From Onthophagus taurus (lineage: Eukaryota; Arthropoda; Insecta; Coleoptera; Scarabaeidae): DNA of 64,000 nt. Shown piece by piece: positions 55,001 to 64,000 of this stretch. The translations under genes and the position numbers were made by a program. A model generated the notes under the pieces. It was not told the DNA's origin. It was given only the letters and a program-made list of their open reading frames with translations, and did no database searches. Position 1 is the first letter of the stretch. Every line of letters starts with the position of its first letter. The stretch spans positions 6,889,501 through 6,953,500 of the forward strand of contig NC_091970.1 in NCBI RefSeq assembly GCF_036711975.1, written 5' to 3'.

Positions 55001-55841
55001 CACACATGATGAGATTGAAGTCCAATAATGGAATTCTTCGCTTTTTTTATAAATTGGTTATCATTCTCCTTCAATCGTCGGATTGCCAAGTCCTTGTATA
55101 AAATTCTGCAAAGGGTCGCCTAGCAGTTATTCGATCCATATTCACTGTTCTGGCAGGATCGGGTAGTTTCCTTTTTAATAAAAATCCATAAACAATCACG
55201 CGATGTTCTCGACTCCCAAAAATATCCGCTTCCTGTGATTCACCCTGTATATTGCAACCCCTCAATTTAATCCAACCAAAGCAGCAAATTTTTAGTATTG
55301 AATTTAAACGTTTATTATTGTGATGCTTAAAAGCCCTACTTATAACCCTAATTTCAGCTAGTTGAAGCCATCTCTCCTGGCTTCAAAGTATTCAATTTTT
55401 TCTTCCTTGCGCCTTTTTCCCAGCTTCATTTATTTACATGGTATGTTATTACTTTAGCTTAATCTCCTCCACTCTCTGCTTAATTATCTAATTGTTCTTT
55501 ATAAGATATTATTCCTTATACTAATTTTGCCTGTGTAATAATGCTGCATAAAATGGTCCCAATCTTATAGAATGTCTTCCCCAAATTAACCATAACATTC
55601 CTTGCAACCACCTTGACATTATTTATATTCTCCTTACCTTTTCTGCTAATTAAAAAAAAATAAATACATGTTAGGTTATGTTACTTACATGTGGTGGGAT
55701 CAAAAAGTAAGAAAATTCCATATTATTTAATTCATCAATAGTCTTTTCTATAAGTTTCACATCTCCTTGGGTCCTCCGATACGTTAAGTTTGTAAGTTGA
55801 CTCAATAAATCATCGAATATATTCATAGGTATGTTAGCCAT
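46031..55841 (-). CDS. HEATR6: HEAT repeat-containing protein 6 orthologue
   Basis: Five exons: 55841-55689, 51929-51678, 51629-50543, 47822-46354 and 46297-46031. All joins are in frame (phases 0, 0, 1, 0) with GT-AG introns; product 1075 residues, near the vertebrate ~1180. Helical repeats run through most of the chain. A conserved block at about residues 340-500 (KVRLRSLNIFYDTIL, ILRDPSRTCRTAALHVLQAM, PFTTYSVTLGSIVVELHRTL, ATPYHRLRPGLLTRNVRSLK) corresponds to the DUF4042 region of HEATR6. An acidic, Ser-rich loop (FSSDEDETNEEEV) precedes further HEAT repeats such as VSAYWAFGNVSDALIEN and KVKWNACYGLGKLVKN. The molecular function of HEATR6 is not established. Introns 1 and 3 are filled with repeats but the frame is whole. 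It is divergent with Gprk1. Confidence 0.95.
47870..50420. repeat. Three-copy repeat with hairpins in HEATR6 intron 3
   Basis: AAAATGTCAACCT occurs at 47925, 48659 and 49581, and GATAAGTGCGTCATGTTTGG near 48334, 49076 and 49999. The units are about 735 and 920 bp apart. Each carries two CAACTTCCGGTT-type motifs and AAAATTTGTCACAAAAACAA. Units are bounded by CTAGAACTAACACTAGACCT and by hairpins with 16-bp perfect arms (CATTCGGGTTTAGCCG at 48501 facing CGGCTAAACCCGAATG). The frames at 48345-48680 and 50004-50258 are homologous parts of the repeat. Confidence 0.85.
52225..52330. repeat. Fragment of a TACAGGGTG foldback family
   Basis: TACAGGGTGTTCTATTTAAA followed by CACTTCCGGCGAAACCGGAA (52264-52283). 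It is a solo end related to the internal ends in the 44-kb element, in HEATR6 intron 1. Confidence 0.65.
52410..53060. repeat. Scattered arms of the GC-rich palindromic satellite
   Basis: GCCTCGGCCGCAGGCTACCT at 52420 and GGTCGGTTGCGGGCGAGGCG near 53036 face each other around ~600 bp of unrelated AT-rich sequence. One arm pair of the satellite palindrome appears to have been split. Confidence 0.55.
53099..55249. mobile_element. Possible foldback element carrying the palindromic satellite
   Basis: TACAGGGTGAGTCAGAAAGA at 53099 and, inverted, TACAGGGTGAATCACAGGAA ending at 55249 could be the two termini of one 2.15-kb element whose interior is the 280-bp array. Similarity beyond the first 14 bases is weak, so these may be ends of two different elements. 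Confidence 0.4.
53340..54970. repeat. 280-bp satellite of GC-rich palindromes (HEATR6 intron 1)
   Basis: The segment CCGCAAACGACCTCGGCTTA starts at 53881, 54161, 54441 and 54721, exactly 280 bp apart; I saw one substitution (CCTTGG near 54590) across three full units. Each unit is two ~140-bp monomers, and each monomer is an inverted repeat around an AT-rich loop. In one, a 27-bp perfect stem pairs 54014-54040 (CCTCGCCCGCAAGCGACCTC) with 54074-54100 around a 33-nt loop. In the other the arms carry mismatches (AGGTTGCGTGCGGC). Diverged monomers flank the array at 53340-53660 and 54780-54960. Confidence 0.95.
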
Positions 55842-56454
55842 TTTGATAATTATTTCTAGAATACATCAAAATTGATTAAAACGACGTTTATCTTGATGTT
55901 TATATCAACTTGATTCAATACTTATCGAATCCTTTTGATTTTTGTACCAATTAATATCTACTCTGTGTGTATTTATGTATGTATAATACTTACATCGAAG
56001 TATAGTGATTTTCTACTTATAAAGTTGGCATGTTTGATATCAGCTGTTTTTAACGGATATCAGCTGTTTGTCGGAAACACCCGATCGCTTTCGGTTTTTA
56101 TCCGAATCAAACCACCAATGGGAAAGATTCTTGATTTCAGTGCGACGCCGACTTAGCTGCGTTCGTTTGCTTCCGCCACAAACGTTCGCGACAGGCGTTT
56201 TCGTACGGACGTTCGAAAACGCAAAGCACCAGGTACACTTTGGGCTCCCCAAAAATTCGTAAAGCGTACGATGTAAGTGACGACGCCCCTTAAGCCGGCG
56301 GTGTTTAAAATCGCGTTCCAACACCAAATACATTGTGAGCAGTGTGCGATTGTTGGTATATTTTTGGGGTGCGGGCGCTCGAGTATGTGTAGTTGGTGTT
56401 AGGGTCGAGAACGTGTGCTGAGAGAGACCGCGAGGAGAGGAGAGCGGCGTCAAA
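55842..56454. promoter_or_regulatory. Divergent promoter region of HEATR6 and Gprk1
   Basis: The start codons are 613 bp apart on opposite strands. The Gprk1 side is GC-rich for this window, with a purine-rich leader (GAGAGACCGCGAGGAGAGGA) just before the ATG and no TATA box. A direct repeat of GATATCAGCTGTTT, containing the E-box CAGCTG, lies at 56037-56050 and 56056-56069. The antisense frame at 56040-56453 is not a gene. Confidence 0.6.
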
Positions 56455-59400
56455 ATGGCGGATTTGGAAGCCGTGCTGGCGGACGTCAGCTATTTAATGG
56501 CAATGGAAAAGAGCAAATGCACACCGGCAGCAAGGGCTAGCAAGAAAATCATTCTACCTGATCCCAGGTAAGGGGTCATCGCAACGCCACTGTTTGTGCC
56601 TACAACGCCATCGATCCGCCCTTAAACACCCCCCAACGAACCACTCCTCCTTGGATTTCCCCCAAAATCAACGAGTCTCCATAATATCGATTAATAAATG
56701 ATGGAATGAATGATCCATTTTTGCCATTATAGAATGTCGTTTTTTGCATTACATAAATTTGAGATAAGATCCTTTCCACTACTTATCTAGAGTATTTTCA
56801 TGAAAATATATAAGATTACTGCAATTTATTTTTTTTTCAATCTCAAAACATTAATGAAATAAAACGCAAATATAATCAAGCTTATAAAACATCACAACTA
56901 TTCTTTGTAATCTTCACAGTAAACTGTGGGATTAACTATAAAAACTTTGGAGTTTATACTAGAAGCAATTTAATTTTATACTCGCAATAAATATTTGTTG
57001 AAAATAATGTGTTGTTTGAGAATAACACTGAAAACAATTATGAGTGCATTTGTTTTTATGTAAATATATTACTCAACGTTAAGTAAACAGTGGGATTATC
57101 TACAAAAACTGGCTGATTATCCTATTATCAAATAATATGTGTGGATATTATCAATAATTAAAATTTCTCACTCACTTTATTATCTTGACCGGTTTCGCTA
57201 ATTCCTACATTAAATCTTCAGGAGCTTTGCCAATATCATAAAATTATATAGTCTAGTATTTATTTGACAATTTTGATGATTATCTTTCAACTGTCAGTGT
57301 CAATAGTAGCTCGAACACGATTCATTTTTATCTTTCTCAATTAAATAGCCTAAGCTTCACTGACTCATAATTAGCAGAAACTCATTTTTGCAGCCTTGAC
57401 ATTCAATAATTACTTGTATTACACAACATATATCTTGATGTCTAGATTTCCCAGTTTTGACATTTCCCATTCTTTCTGGCTCATCCAATGTAATGACTAC
57501 ATCAAAGTGTGTTTTCTTTTGAATAGCAATTATCCGTAATTTATGCAATTAACATCATATTGATTTTATTAATCCATAATTAGTTACTAACAAATTCTAA
57601 TCATGCGGTAAGATTACTTTGGGATACATCCTGTTGATGCACTTTCTTTACACATTCTGCTAAAACGTTTTCCAGGTACTAAATCCCTTCGAATGTATTG
57701 TTTTAACCGGCAAGATTAACTGGTTCATTTCAAAAAAAGTCTTGTACCACTGGACAGTAGAGAAGCGTTGAAAACGTTTCGACTCAAGTGAATTTAAGCA
57801 GTCCTCGTATTTGGAGAACTCCTCATCCACAACTCTTAAACCCTACAGCAAAAATACTTTAATTATTTTTCTCCTCGAAATCTAATACAGAACTTGGTTT
57901 ATCCAAGATTGTGTGTTATACGCGTTGTTAGATAAAAACTAAAAAGACGAGATAACTACGCGAGGAATCCACCAAATGTGGAAACAATAAATTCTAAGGA
58001 ATTCTGAGAAACTCGCATGAGTTCAATTGACTCGAATTTATAAAAGATGCATGTGTGGCACTGAGTGAACTTCGGAGTCAGTCTTTCTTTATAGGTTTGA
58101 TATTATACTGAAAACGTATCACATTTTTTAGAGTTGTCGAAACGTCACATAAATGTCAATGTTGACGTTTAAATGTCAAAATTAAATTTATTGATATCTA
58201 AATAATTATAATCAGAAATTTATAATCAAATACAAATTTCAACATCTTATCGCGTTATTTCACATAAAACATTTTAGAAAACCGTTTTAATTCATATCGC
58301 GCTTCACGTGGCGGTTTATTAGTTATTTATTGCAACTTGAATTGGGTTATTATCATTTTATCTTAAGCCGGGCGAATATTAATTATATTTAACTCGGTGC
58401 AACTCTACGCAATATTTTCCTCTCTCTACTATAATATGTATTATTAGCTCTTTTGTTCGCTAGTTTTAGCAGGCGCAATGTTTCTGCGAGGTTGTGGTAC
58501 GCACCGGTTTATTTGATTTTGTCTAAAATTGTTTATTTTTGATGGAAAAACGGCCGTTCTTGCTTAACATTGTTGTCACATCCTTTTTATAGTAATAATT
58601 AAGATATTCTGCAATATTTTCTAACGTATTAATATTTGACGTTTCTTTGTAGTTAGTAACTAACTTCATTGTATTCCAAATTGTAAGTATTTAAAAAAAG
58701 AATTCGAAATTTTCTTTTTAGGGGGTGCTAAATTAGGTGTTACAACAAATTAAAAAGGAATTAAACATTAAAATTATTTATTTAAAAAAAATAAATAAAA
58801 TAAAAATGAAGCGCCATCTATCGATTTTTTTTGAAAAACGATTTTATTAATATTAATGATTTTATTAATAAATTCATTCATTTTTGATTGCTTAAATTAA
58901 TATTTTTCAAAAATTAGATTAATTTTACTCATTTATAACAAAATTTAATTTGTTATATTCGAAAAATAAACCGTAACTTGTGGTGAAGCTAACTTCACTT
59001 TGTTTTCTTGTGTTGTGATTGAGAGGTTGACAAATTGTTAATAAATTCTTGGTAAATATTTAAAAATTACTTGCGGGAACCCAATTTCTCACTAAATCGT
59101 TTCCAGATTAACTACGTTAAATATCACGATAATTTTTTTACCATGGAAAGCAAAAATATGATTAAAATTATTTATTTTAAAAAATAAATAAAATAAAAAT
59201 GAAGCGCCATCTATCGATTTTTTTTGAAAAACGATTATATTAATATTAATGATTTTATTAATAAATTCATTCATTTTTGATTGCTTAAATTAATATTTTT
59301 CAAAAATTAGATTAATTTTACTCATTTATAACAAAATTTAATTTGTTATATTCGAAAAATAAACCGTAACTTGTGATGAAGCTAACTTCACTTTGTTTTC

Positions 59401-62400
59401 TTGTGTTGTGATTGAGAGGTTGACAAATTGTTAATAATTTCTTGGTAAATATTTAAAAATTACTTGCGGAAACCCAATTTCTCACTAAATCGTTTCCAGA
59501 TTAACTACGTTAAATATCACGATAATTTTTTTACCATGGAAAGCAAAAGTATGATTAATAAGTGGTTGTTGGAGAACATAACCTTAAAATGGCGGATTAT
59601 AGGTTAAAATTTTTTTTGTTTGTGATGCATTTTCTATTTATATTTTTTTAGATCGTTTTAAGGCTTCGCAATTAAAGAATGTAAGTATATTGTGCTCAAT
59701 TAATTAAAGATCGTTCGCTAAAAAGGCGATAATTACTTAAAATGGAAAATTTTAACTCATATTTTTATAACTTATCCAAATAGTGCAATCGATCTACATC
59801 TGTTCAACTTCCCCTGTGTGTTTTCGGTTTAGGTTCGGTTATTTCTTTTTAATTCGTTCAAAGAACTCGCATCAGAAGCAATCAGAATTACCGGAAATCG
59901 GTCTGCGAGAGCAGAACCGTCCCGAGGGAGTGATCTCTTTTTTATCATCTCTTTTCTCGTATGTGATTGCTTTATCGACTTCTGTTCTGCCATCGAATTG
60001 GGAAGAGTTCGAATTTTCATCTCTCACAAAACCGACGCGGTTTAATATTATCCGAAACGAGTTTTATTGGGATTCGTCATCATTCTTTTCATTTCAATTT
60101 AACGAAATTTTTTTGGGAAATTTAAAAAAAAAATAATTTTCTTTAGTACAAGGATAAACGTTTTATTAAACCATCAAAAATTTTATATTGCACGCGTCTG
60201 CATTCCGGTTTATGGAACATTGTTGTCTGGAGCAGCTGCGACAAAGAAAGAAAGAGAAAAATGTCGTATTTCACCGGTTGTGCACTTAATGAAGTCGTTA
60301 AAGCCGCATTCGCTACGTTCAATTTCCGAGTATACGGAGAAAACAGAAAAGTGGGACATCTTTGCAAATGTTGGTGAATCCGCTTTTCTTTAGCTTGAAT
60401 TAATCCTGATTTCTTTTCCTTATTACAGTAAAACCTCGGTATAACGGACCTCGTTAGAATGGTCAATTCCATGTTCATAGATAAAGTCGGGGTATTCCCC
60501 AAGTTATATAAGGAACGATTGCTAGATTTGATATATTAACACGAAATTGTCCGACCTCGGCGGAGTGAGAGTAAACGTCTTCTTATAGGAGACTTTGTAT
60601 CTTTACCAAGGTATATAAGAAACGATTTCGCAAAATTGTGACTCAAAATGAACTATATTTACAAAAAACGTTTTAATTTATCTTAGATTAGATAAATTTA
60701 TCACACCATTTATTAGTCATATCCTTCGCTAATCTTAATCGTTGAATTCCTCTCTTTAACTGCAGAAAAAAGATAATTTTTTCTAATAGCATGCAAATTG
60801 CCTAAAAACGTGTGCATTTCTAGCTTAACGACGTGATTGTCCGTAAACTGAGAACTAACAAGATAATTTATATGAGGATTTATTCCCTAGATAAATATTA
60901 TTTCGATTATAAAATAAACGTTTTTTTGCACGTGCTCAGCTAAAGATTTTTATCATTAAATATAGTGCGATTTATTGTCACAAATCGTTAAAGAGTTAAT
61001 AAACTATTTTTATTCACACTTATAAATCAATCAATTCACACCAATCACAAGTGTTGATATTGACAATTAAAAGTGTTACAGAAAGTTATAAATTTTATGA
61101 CGCCTTGATATCAATCGTTCTATTTACATCTTTTATGTCTATTATTTTTTTTTTTTTCGTCCAAACTAGAAATTTATTGCGCCATAATTCCGACATCGGA
61201 ATGACCATATGTCTTTTAACTCACTATAATTTTAAGTTCTACGTATCATGTATTACATGATGTAAATTTGTATTTTGTTAAGCGATTCCTTTTTATTTAC
61301 TCCATCTCTTTTTTAATTGTGTTTTATTAAACGTTTCTTTGCCTTTACAATTTGATAAGCACAATGCAAACGAAGGCTCTCTCCCCATCCTGAAACTGAG
61401 TAAATAAACAATGTACGTTAATTGGGGCAATAAATCTACTGGCGCCCAGTTCTCGCGGATTATATTCCTCTACGAGTAAAATTGAACGAACAAAGGACAT
61501 GAAACCACCAACTGTGATATAATGTTTTAATGTCGGCTCCATAAAGCCTCCAGTTACGGACCAACGACGTTGTTGTAATCAGAGCGCGTGTTACCGTCGG
61601 CTTATTTCTATTTCGAATTGCTTTCTATATTCAGTGTTTTAAATTATTTATCCTACGTATAAATTACAATTAAAATTTATTAATACGATCCTTATTTGTT
61701 ATACATTTTCCTGAAGATGCCATATTTTATGATGAAACCGGTTTATTTTATCCAAACCTAAGTTTTTACGCCAAATAATGTTTAATACAGTACTTCTATT
61801 TATAAACATTACTAATCGTAATAATAATGGTTAAATATGCTATGTTTGGTTAAAATAAGGTTGAGTTTTTAAATTTTAAAATGCCGGGTAACGGATATCC
61901 GGTAATATTAACGAAGCGGAACCCGAAAATTATTAATCAATGGATTTTAAAGGCATCCTATTTCCAGTTAATTATTTATCTAACTTTCATGTTAACGTGC
62001 AAATAATAACTTAATATTCCGCAGAAGTATCGTTTTCAACACTTTGAACTCACCCTTATACCGTCTTAATGGGATTGTTGACGCTTTAACTGGGTCATTT
62101 CATGACATAAACATGTTGGTGGCTCAACCTCTTTTAAATATGACGACGTGGATATCTTAATCCATAATTTCGTGATGCAATAAAGTCACTCCAGATTAAC
62201 ACAATTTCTCCACCGTGTTGCAATCTGATAATGACGATGGTATCTTAACTCCCTCTAAAGAGCAGATACTTTCATTTATCGCTCCGTAAGATGCTAGTTA
62301 TAGTGGTTTAATCTAATAAAGATATTTGCGCCTTTTTCAGTTTGTCTCATCAACATCTGTTATCATACCCAAACGTAACATTGACTTGAGTATCCCATAA

Positions 62401-63886
62401 GAGAATTAAGACAACGACATAGAGTATTATCCATGATGATGCAAAGATACTACAAAACATTTCCACCTCTTCTGCCAGCTTAGGAATGAAGGATTGTAGT
62501 TAATAGCTTAACTTGTTGGAGATGGTGACTACATCAGTAGCCTTTCTGAACTTGGTATAGCCTCTGCACGAGCTTGATCAGTTATCAATTAGCAACACCT
62601 GCAGCAATGTTACTTCAGATAATAAAAGTATTTGACATTGTCTGACTTATATGATATTCTATCAGTTTAGAATTAAGTTAAGTTTAAAAGTAAAAATTAT
62701 AACTTTAAAATTGGAAGCTTAAATATAATTACAATTAAATTGATGATAATTACCATGGTTAAATATTTTTTAGGAAATAATTAAGAAAAGAGAAACTGAC
62801 TACTAAGTTACAAAAGTAAATACGTCGTAAAAGAAACTCACGTAATGATGAGCCCATTAAAAGACACAAAGTAACACAGTGTATTTTATCTACGTTAATA
62901 AACTTTTAGTCGTAAATGTTTTAGGTAGCCGATAATGGCAGTATTTTGTTTATATAGATATATGTGATACACATTTTATAATATATATATTTAAAAATAT
63001 ATTTACAAAAAAAATAAACTAATCCAGATGTTAGTTAACTTTAATGTCAACGATTCGACATATAAACAAGAAAGTTAGTATAAACTTAACTGACCTATAT
63101 CACAAATACACTTATTGGTTTCAAATAGTTTCTTGAAATTGTTTTTCTTTGCCTAATCATCGTCAATACAAAGAGTTTTAAGAAGTGATTGGAAAAATAC
63201 TAGGTGAATGTAGGAAATAGCAACAAAACCAGAACCCGAATCGCTCATTGACGTCAAAGTTAACATTGAGTGTCACGTTTCATAATAAACACAATTTTAC
63301 GCCTTCCTTGAGGGTCGCTTAAACATGTGTGTGTCGTTTAATATTATATATGTTTATTGATTTTTGTATCAAATTTACTGAGAACCTACTTAGGTTTTTA
63401 TAATATTATTAAAAAAGCGTATTTGATTAACAAATCATCGCAAAATACCTTCGTTTGCGGTTTTGAGTGGATTCCCTTTGAGTTATATTCAAACTTATTC
63501 CCATTAAGAGGGTAATTTAACTGAACCCCCCGTTTCCGGGAACCATAAAGAACGGTAACCAGTATAAATGTAAATCGCTTTATCATCGTACGATATCACC
63601 TGGATTCCGCACCTTAAAAGTTAAAAGCTCCCCGGGTCGCTAATCAATAATTATTTAGATCGCTTCGAAAGTAGAATGAAACGTTTTCGCACGTTTTGAA
63701 TTAACGACCTCTTTAGACTACCGTAATTGGTTCTAACTATTGGTTAATTGTTAATTGTCAAGTAATTATTTGTTGAAACGCCCGTTAATTGGTAATTGAT
63801 TTGTTACAGCGTACGGAGTGTCATGCATAAGTACTTGGAAAAGAAGAATGAAGTGAGTTTCGATAAAATTTTCCATCAAACTTTAG
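56455..63886 (+). CDS. Gprk1: G protein-coupled receptor kinase, GRK2 class, first two coding exons
   Basis: Exon 1 (56455-56567) encodes [18 protein letters not shown] and continues to KIILPDP; exon 2 (63810-63886) encodes [20 protein letters not shown] and IFHQTLG. They join in phase 2 across a 7.2-kb intron (GTAAGG...TGTTACAG), and exon 2 ends with a GT donor, so the gene runs past the right edge. The sequence follows vertebrate GRK2/GRK3 almost residue for residue: the N-terminal helix that docks into activated receptors, then the start of the RGS-homology domain. The missing part should carry the kinase and PH domains. The enzyme phosphorylates active GPCRs at the membrane and ends signalling. 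A small difference is Cys in KSKCTPAAR, where GRK2 has Ala. Confidence 0.97.
56568..58760. other. Gprk1 intron 1, first part
   Basis: Mostly AT-rich. A short, less AT-rich stretch at about 58300-58540 (CACGTGGCGG, GCAGGCGCAATG) could be regulatory. No exon or repeat recognised; the 63-codon minus frame at 57357-57548 has no supporting feature. Confidence 0.4.
58770..59560. repeat. 393-bp tandem duplication in Gprk1 intron 1
   Basis: GAAGCGCCATCTATCGATTT occurs at 58808 and 59201. The two units match almost base for base through ATTGAGAGGTTGACAAATTG to ACCATGGAAAGCAAAA. The few differences imply a recent event. Confidence 0.9.
60428..60640. repeat. Solo pogo-like end plus GACCTCGGCGGAGTGAGAG fragment
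   Basis: CAGTAAAACCTCGGTATAAC at 60428 matches the termini at 39961 and 45984. The following GACCTCGGCGGAGTGAGAG, CTTCTTATAGGAGACTTTGT and TACCAAGGTATATAAG match 40070-40440 in inverted order. It is a fragment of the same composite repeat. Confidence 0.7.
60641..63809. other. Gprk1 intron 1, last part
   Basis: AT-rich intronic sequence up to the exon 2 acceptor at 63809. No gene, inverted-end element or tandem repeat recognised. A CRE-like TGACGTCA lies near 63250. Confidence 0.4.
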
Positions 63887-64000
63887 GTAAGATTATTTTC
63901 ATTTTAAATCATTTTATTTCAAAATAAATTCTTTGTTGTGTGTTATCCCGAAGGAGCAGGAAACATGTCGTGGTGAAACTACGTAGTAGTTTAAAGGGGG

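Noticed and set aside
55071-55265. Minus frame of 64 codons (ADIFGSREHRVIVYGF)
   Set aside because: Includes the terminal TACAGGGTG of an element; most likely transposon-end sequence.
56040-56453. Minus frame of 137 codons upstream of Gprk1
   Set aside because: Lies in the divergent promoter and Gprk1 5' UTR; low-complexity composition with no domain.
59783-60136. Plus frame of 117 codons in Gprk1 intron 1
   Set aside because: No signal peptide, domain or splice context that fits; probably chance.

Overview
The window is insect nuclear DNA, most probably from a beetle or another holometabolous insect. It is AT-rich, with short GT-AG introns (49-60 bp in the compact genes) and an insect-type odorant receptor. 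It also has peritrophin-like and Kazal-type secreted proteins and a very heavy load of satellites and foldback DNA transposons. I could not fix the species. No bacterial, viral or CRISPR features were seen.

Layout. 1-1105 (-): 5' part of an odorant receptor, cut by the window edge. 1.56-3.4 kb: degenerate repeats with a nearly perfect 453-bp tandem duplication. 4980-6900 (+): a diverged SLC6-type transporter with one 49-bp intron. 7006-9991 (+): a four-exon orphan secreted protein whose second intron is a minisatellite. 10.8-14.6 kb: a dimeric ~360-bp satellite, 11 copies, with a ~722-bp higher-order period. 15075-15769 (-): a chitin-binding (CBM14) secreted protein. 16164-22143 (-): the acetyl-CoA transporter SLC33A1 in five exons; its 3.8-kb intron 3 is almost wholly an insert with inverted ends flanked by TTAA that carries three dead LINE fragments. 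22.7-23.5 kb: ~172-bp tandem repeats. 23722-36901 (-): a 12-exon membrane guanylate cyclase with a nitrate/nitrite-sensor-like extracellular region. Its two large introns hold a 174-bp satellite (347-bp higher-order unit), a 2.86-kb foldback element, a nested element and a dead transposase. 37027-37230 (+): a Kazal inhibitor starting only 125 bp from the cyclase start codon.

39.9-46.0 kb is a nest of foldback DNA transposons. Two of them (41633-43468 and 44018-45919) have ~650-bp inverted arms around a short region that codes for a lone helix-turn-helix protein of the transposase type. 46031-55841 (-) is the HEATR6 orthologue, five exons. Its introns hold a three-copy repeat with hairpins and a 280-bp GC-rich palindromic satellite. 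It shares a 613-bp divergent promoter with 56455-end (+), the first two coding exons of a GRK2-type G protein-coupled receptor kinase (Gprk1), separated by a 7.2-kb intron.

The host genes form no operon or pathway. Odorant receptor, receptor-type cyclase and GRK are all signalling proteins, but their adjacency looks incidental. The strongest unusual signals lie in the repeats: foldback elements coding only a DNA-binding domain, a CCGGAAGT palindrome recurring in unrelated families, and homogenised satellites sitting inside introns of apparently intact genes. All exon joins were checked by hand for frame and splice consensus; there is no transcript evidence here.
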